Below, in pieces: positions 60,174-64,000 of a stretch of 64,000 nucleotides of DNA. Location of the stretch: the NCBI RefSeq assembly GCF_000508165.1, contig NZ_AYOZ01000012.1, forward strand, positions 62,001-126,000. Direction: 5' to 3'. The DNA comes from Marinomonas profundimaris (lineage in GTDB: Bacteria > Pseudomonadota > Gammaproteobacteria > Pseudomonadales > Marinomonadaceae). Within the stretch, counting starts at the first letter, position 1, and every line of letters starts with the position of its first letter. The translations under genes and the position numbers were made by a program. A model generated the notes under the pieces. It made no database searches, was not told where the DNA came from, and worked only from the letters and a program-made list of their open reading frames with translations.

Positions 60174-61142
60174 TTAAGCTCGCTCTTTTACGTAAGGTCG
60201 TCCGACGGCTTTTGGCCCAATGGCTTTGCCAATGAAGCCCGCCAACAATAAGACGGTTAACACGTAAGGCAAGACTTCGATGGCTTGCACTGGCACTTCA
60301 CCGATACCAGGAATAACCACACCCTGCATACGAACTGCAACGGCGTCCAAGAAACCAAACAACAAACACGCCAGTAAGACAGGAACCGGACGCCACTTAC
60401 CGAAGATCAATGCCGCCAACGCCATGTAACCTTTACCCGCGCTCATGTCCTTTAAAAAACCAGCATTATGCGCTGTCGATAAATACGCACCCGCGATGCC
60501 GCATAAAATGCCACAAATAATCAATGCACGATAACGAATAAAGGCAACCGAAATACCCGCTGTATCAACCGCATGTGGGTTTTCACCCACCGCACGAAGA
60601 CGCAAACCAAAGCGTGTTTTATAGATTACCCAATAGGTCATTGGCACCATGGCAAACGCCAAGTACACCAAAATATTATGCCCGCTGAGTAGCTCAGAAT
60701 AAATCAGACCGAGAACAGGCACATCCGCTAACGCATCCGCAAACGGCAGTGTGATCGACAAGAATCGGGCATCGCCAGACAGTGTCGGTGTTTGTCCGCC
60801 CATACCAAACCAATACATGGATAAGGTAACGGTCAATCCCGCCACGATCGTATTAATTGCCACACCAGAAACGATGTGATCGCCGCGGTGAGTAATACAA
60901 GCAAAACCATGAATCATCGCCAACGCAACGGACGCGGTAATACCAAAGCACAAACCGATCCAAGCAGAATCAAAAACAGACGCCGCCGCCGCAGCCGCAA
61001 ACGCACTGCCTAAAATTTTACCTTCTAAGCCGATATCAACAATTCCTGCGCGCTCGGAATACAAACCCGCTAACGCGGCAAAAATTAACGGTGTAGACAC
61101 GCGCATTGTCGCGTCTAACATAAGTATCAATGTTTCAAACAT
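60174..61142 (-). CDS. Nucleoside ABC transporter permease 2 (NupQ/YufQ-like)
   Basis: A 322-residue BPD_transp_2 permease with about eight to ten membrane helices. GLYSERAGIVDIGLEGKILG, RFGLRLRAVGENPHAVDTAG and SAGKGYMALAALIFGKWRPV are the conserved motifs of this nucleoside-type family. It pairs with the permease upstream, nine bases away. The cdd gene next to it supports nucleoside uptake. Confidence 0.9.
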   Translation of the reverse strand: MFETLILMLDATMRVSTPLIFAALAGLYSERAGIVDIGLEGKILGSAFAAAAAASVFDSAWIGLCFGITASVALAMIHGFACITHRGDHIVSGVAINTIVAGLTVTLSMYWFGMGGQTPTLSGDARFLSITLPFADALADVPVLGLIYSELLSGHNILVYLAFAMVPMTYWVIYKTRFGLRLRAVGENPHAVDTAGISVAFIRYRALIICGILCGIAGAYLSTAHNAGFLKDMSAGKGYMALAALIFGKWRPVPVLLACLLFGFLDAVAVRMQGVVIPGIGEVPVQAIEVLPYVLTVLLLAGFIGKAIGPKAVGRPYVKERA

Positions 61143-61151
61143 AGTCTTCCC

Positions 61152-62249
61152 CTACGCTACCGATCTGCGAATAAAAAAGCCTTCGATACGATCTTTAAAC
61201 ATGTGTTCAAGCGCACCAGAGAATAAAATGACCAAACCTTGAATCACGACAACAATTTCAGGTGTGATCGTCGGGATTTCAAACGCCAATTCGGCACCAC
61301 CTTGATACAAGGCACCAAACAGAATCGCCGCCATAATGATGCCAACAGGATGGTTTCGGCCCATTAAGGACACCGCAATACCCGCAAAGCCATAACCCGC
61401 CGTGAAGTTAAGCAACAAGCTATGGTTAACACCCATGATTTCATTCAGGCCAACAAAACCCGCTAAACCACCTGAAATGAGCATCGCCCAAATGGTGACT
61501 TTTGACGTATCAATACCCGCGTATTTTGCCGCCGTTGGATTGGTACCTAACGTACGCAACTGATAACCCCAACGAGTGTGCCAAAGCAATGCCCAAACAA
61601 GCACACAGCAGATCAACGCAATCACAAAAGCAAAGTTCAGCGGAGAATCGCCAATATCAATCCCCAGTGGCGACAAGAATTCGTGTAGGTATGGCAACCA
61701 TGCGTTCTCTTCAAAAGTACGGCTATTTGGCGCCATACGACCGTCTTCTTTAAGCCAATTTACAATCAAATAAACCATCAAAGACGATGCAATAAAGTTG
61801 AACATAATTGTGGTAATAACGATGTGACTACCGCGTCGTGCTTGCAAATACGCAGGAACGTAAGCCCAAGCCGCGCCGAACACACCCGCGCCAATAATAG
61901 CCAAAGGCGCAATCACATAAAATGGCATGGTTTTGTCCAATGCCAAACACACCAAACCAACACCTAAGCCACCAATATACGCTTGACCTTCGCCACCGAT
62001 ATTGAATAAACCACCTTTAAACGCGACTGATACGGCTAAACCCGTGAAGATCAGGTTTGTTGCATAATACAGCGTGTAACCCACCCCTTCGTCGTAGCCA
62101 AAGGCGCCGTAAATCAAATAACTTGCGGCTTCGATTGGGTTTTCGCCGATGGCCAAAATCACCAAACCAGACACCAAAAAAGCAAGCATGATATTAAGGA
62201 AAGGAATAAGGGCAATGTTTACCCATGCTGGAACTTTCGCCTGACTCAT
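61152..62249 (-). CDS. Nucleoside ABC transporter permease 1 (NupP/YufP-like)
   Basis: A 365-residue permease: SVAFKGGLFNIGGEGQAYIG, YLQARRGSHIVITTIMFNFI, YQLRTLGTNPTAAKYAGID and GYGFAGIAVSLMGRNHPVGI are typical of the NupP/YufP group. It spans the membrane many times. It overlaps the ATPase gene by four bases. It forms a heterodimeric channel with permease 2. Confidence 0.9.
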   Translation of the reverse strand: MSQAKVPAWVNIALIPFLNIMLAFLVSGLVILAIGENPIEAASYLIYGAFGYDEGVGYTLYYATNLIFTGLAVSVAFKGGLFNIGGEGQAYIGGLGVGLVCLALDKTMPFYVIAPLAIIGAGVFGAAWAYVPAYLQARRGSHIVITTIMFNFIASSLMVYLIVNWLKEDGRMAPNSRTFEENAWLPYLHEFLSPLGIDIGDSPLNFAFVIALICCVLVWALLWHTRWGYQLRTLGTNPTAAKYAGIDTSKVTIWAMLISGGLAGFVGLNEIMGVNHSLLLNFTAGYGFAGIAVSLMGRNHPVGIIMAAILFGALYQGGAELAFEIPTITPEIVVVIQGLVILFSGALEHMFKDRIEGFFIRRSVA

Positions 62250-63796
62250 GCCGACACCTCTTCATCGTTGTAAGCATTCGCCATCATTAAACCAAGAGTT
62301 CGTTCGTCGGCGTCTTTTGCATCAAGCTCGCCCACAACCGCACCGTCAAACATCACTAAGATGCGATCACTCAGTGCCATAATTTCATCCAATTCAACCG
62401 AGACCAGCAAAATGGCTTTGCCGGAATCTCGTAATTTAACAATCTGTTCGTGTATGTTTTCGATCGCCCCAATATCCACACCGCGTGTCGGCTGTCCGAT
62501 CAAGAGTATGTCTGGGTTTTGCTCGACTTCTCGGGCAATGACGATTTTTTGCTGATTACCACCGGAAAAATTGGCGGTTTTCAAATGCGGATTCGGTGGA
62601 CGAACATCCCAAGCGGCCATGCGCTCGTTGCATTCATCGATCATCACCTTGCGGTGCATGAGAATTTTTCCGTTGTAAACAGGGGAATTATGATATCCGA
62701 GCACAGCGGCTTCGTACGCCTCAAAACCCGTTACTAAGCCCATTTTATGGCGGTCTTCTGGAACGTGCGCCATTTTGAGCTCACGCATTTCTGCGGCGTC
62801 TTTTGGCGCTTTCGCTGTGATGACCTGACCCGCGATGTGAATTTCACCTTCACTCATGGGTTCAATGCCTGCCAGCACGTTCAATAATTCACTTTGACCA
62901 TTACCAGAAACGCCCGCAATGCCCAGAATTTCACCTGCGCGAAGCTCTAAACTGACGTTTTTCAGGCGCTTTACACCTTGGCTATCAAATTGAGAAAGGT
63001 TTCTTGCAGAAAGGAACGTACCACTTGGTTTCGCGTCGTCTTTGTCGACGGTTAAACGCACTTTTTTGCCAACCATTAATTCGGCCAACTCTTCTTTATC
63101 AGTGTGCGCGGTTTCACGATGCGCCACCATTTGACCTTGGCGCATGACCGATATGTTATCGGTAGAAGCCATAATTTCACGCAGTTTATGCGTGATTAAC
63201 AAGACGGTCACGCCCTGCTCTTTCAAGGCTTTCAAAATACGGAAAAGATGATCCGCTTCTTGTGGCGTTAATACACCCGTTGGTTCGTCTAAGATAAGAA
63301 TTCGTGCGCCACGATAAAGGGCTTTTAAAATTTCAACACGTTGCTGCAGACCCACCGGAAGCTCTTCGACGATGGCATCAACATCAATATCCAAACTGTA
63401 TTCTTGTGCTAGACGCTGCAATTCCACACGCGCTGTATCGATGCCGCCTTTTAATATCGCACCACCTTCTGCGCCCAAAATAACATTTTCAAGCACTGTG
63501 AAATTTTCGACCAGCATGAAGTGCTGATGCACCATACCAATGCCGGCATTGATGGCATCTTGAGAACTGCGTATATCGACACGTTTTCCATCCACTTCTA
63601 TAAAGCCAGTATCTGCTTCATAAAAGCCATAAATGATACTCATCAAGGTGGATTTACCCGCGCCGTTTTCACCAATAATACCGTGAATCGTACCTGCAGG
63701 AACTTGTAGGCAAATGTCTTTGTTGGCCTGAACGGCACCAAAGCGTTTGCTTATGTCGCGTAATTCAATTGCGTATGGTGTTGTTTTATTAGTCAT
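62246..63796 (-). CDS. Nucleoside ABC transporter ATPase with two ABC domains (NupO/YufO-like)
   Basis: A 516-residue protein with two ATPase domains. The first has GENGAGKST and LILDEPTGVLTPQE with LPVGLQQRVEILKALYRGA. The second has VSGNGQSELLNVLAG, a degenerate Walker A, and FSGGNQQKIVIAREVEQ, with ILLIGQPTRGVD in place of a normal Walker B. The same asymmetry occurs in sugar (RbsA-like) and YufO proteins. It powers the two permeases. It is the first transporter gene inside the window; the binding lipoprotein would lie beyond 64000. Confidence 0.92.
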   Translation of the reverse strand: MTNKTTPYAIELRDISKRFGAVQANKDICLQVPAGTIHGIIGENGAGKSTLMSIIYGFYEADTGFIEVDGKRVDIRSSQDAINAGIGMVHQHFMLVENFTVLENVILGAEGGAILKGGIDTARVELQRLAQEYSLDIDVDAIVEELPVGLQQRVEILKALYRGARILILDEPTGVLTPQEADHLFRILKALKEQGVTVLLITHKLREIMASTDNISVMRQGQMVAHRETAHTDKEELAELMVGKKVRLTVDKDDAKPSGTFLSARNLSQFDSQGVKRLKNVSLELRAGEILGIAGVSGNGQSELLNVLAGIEPMSEGEIHIAGQVITAKAPKDAAEMRELKMAHVPEDRHKMGLVTGFEAYEAAVLGYHNSPVYNGKILMHRKVMIDECNERMAAWDVRPPNPHLKTANFSGGNQQKIVIAREVEQNPDILLIGQPTRGVDIGAIENIHEQIVKLRDSGKAILLVSVELDEIMALSDRILVMFDGAVVGELDAKDADERTLGLMMANAYNDEEVSA

Positions 63797-63951
63797 ATCT
63801 AAAAGTATTTCATCTGCTTAAAATGGAACACACTTACTCTACCTCATGGGTAAAATAGTTAGCATGTTTTTTGTTACTACGTCTTTTGCATAGTAATCAA
63901 TGTCTGCAATCCAAATTCATCGCAGTATCATTTTGTAAAAAATAGTAGAGC

Positions 63952-63991
63952 AAAAAAAACAGCTGCCCGCTAATAACGGACAACTGTTTTT
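63952..63991 (-). terminator. Terminator-like hairpin upstream of the nucleoside ATPase gene
   Basis: On the minus strand AAAAACAGTTGTCCG pairs with CGGGCAGCTGTTTTT (two G-T wobbles), and eight T follow. It would end or attenuate a minus-strand gene lying beyond the right edge. Confidence 0.7.
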
Positions 63992-64000
63992 CGATGTAAC

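Overview
The window reads as chromosomal DNA of a heterotrophic marine gammaproteobacterium, most like Marinomonas or a close Oceanospirillales relative. This is inferred from gene content, not from a marker gene. It carries three complete TRAP transporters, a pob locus, a PlcP-type metallophosphatase and a gammaproteobacterial yibN-grxC-secB block. I see no rRNA, tRNA, CRISPR array, insertion sequence or prophage. Coding density is high, and most operons end in clear hairpin/T-tract terminators.

Layout. 1-5.9 kb: an amino-acid catabolic cluster with a LysR regulator (cut by the window edge), an amaA-like pipecolate oxidase, an amaB-like aminoadipate semialdehyde dehydrogenase, a divergent LysR regulator and a short DUF1338 (2-oxoadipate dioxygenase/decarboxylase) protein. 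Together these can form the pipecolate to 2-hydroxyglutarate branch of lysine breakdown. 6-11 kb: rhodanese-grxC-secB, then an envelope lipoprotein operon (a 40-residue membrane peptide, COG3014, LpoB-like and LPP20-like). 11-14 kb: TRAP system 1, substrate unknown. 14.4-17.6 kb: a SEC-C protein, divergent pobA/pobR and a small protein. 17.9-23.2 kb: an EAL-CBS-GGDEF protein and a PlcP-like phosphohydrolase, both behind Pho-box-like repeats, then a CBS/DUF294 protein paired with a DnaQ-type exonuclease.

23.4-28.2 kb is a gluconate regulon: TRAP system 2, gluconokinase and a GntR/LacI repressor, with three matching operator palindromes. 28.4-36.2 kb is a ferric-chelate uptake locus (fecBCDE, then fecIR, then an STN-domain TonB receptor) with three Fur-box candidates. 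36.3-45.3 kb holds small enzymes, a GH114 glycosidase, and TRAP system 3 (2-oxoacid type) followed by a cache-domain sensor kinase and a NarL-type response regulator. 45.5-47.1 kb holds a YdcF protein, an apparently orphan antitoxin, and a HigBA-like pair whose toxin gene has a frameshift. 47.2-49.6 kb is a trpR-trpE-trpG operon with a candidate TrpR operator over its own promoter.

49.8-57.1 kb: a cupin, a divergent SDR/LysR pair, a sulfate ABC transporter (sbp-cysTWA) and a histone-deacetylase-family enzyme. The last is divergent from a Pat-type protein acetyltransferase (57.3-59.7 kb), suggesting a reversible lysine acetylation pair. 59.8-63.8 kb: a nucleoside ABC transporter (two permeases, one double ATPase) with cytidine deaminase; its binding-protein gene probably lies just beyond the right edge.

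The most notable points are the Pho-box arrays before the c-di-GMP and PlcP genes, the broken HigB toxin, the autoregulated trpREG operon, the Pat/deacetylase neighbourhood, the compact lysine-catabolism cluster with DUF1338, and terminator-like hairpins placed right after the binding-protein gene in three separate transport operons.
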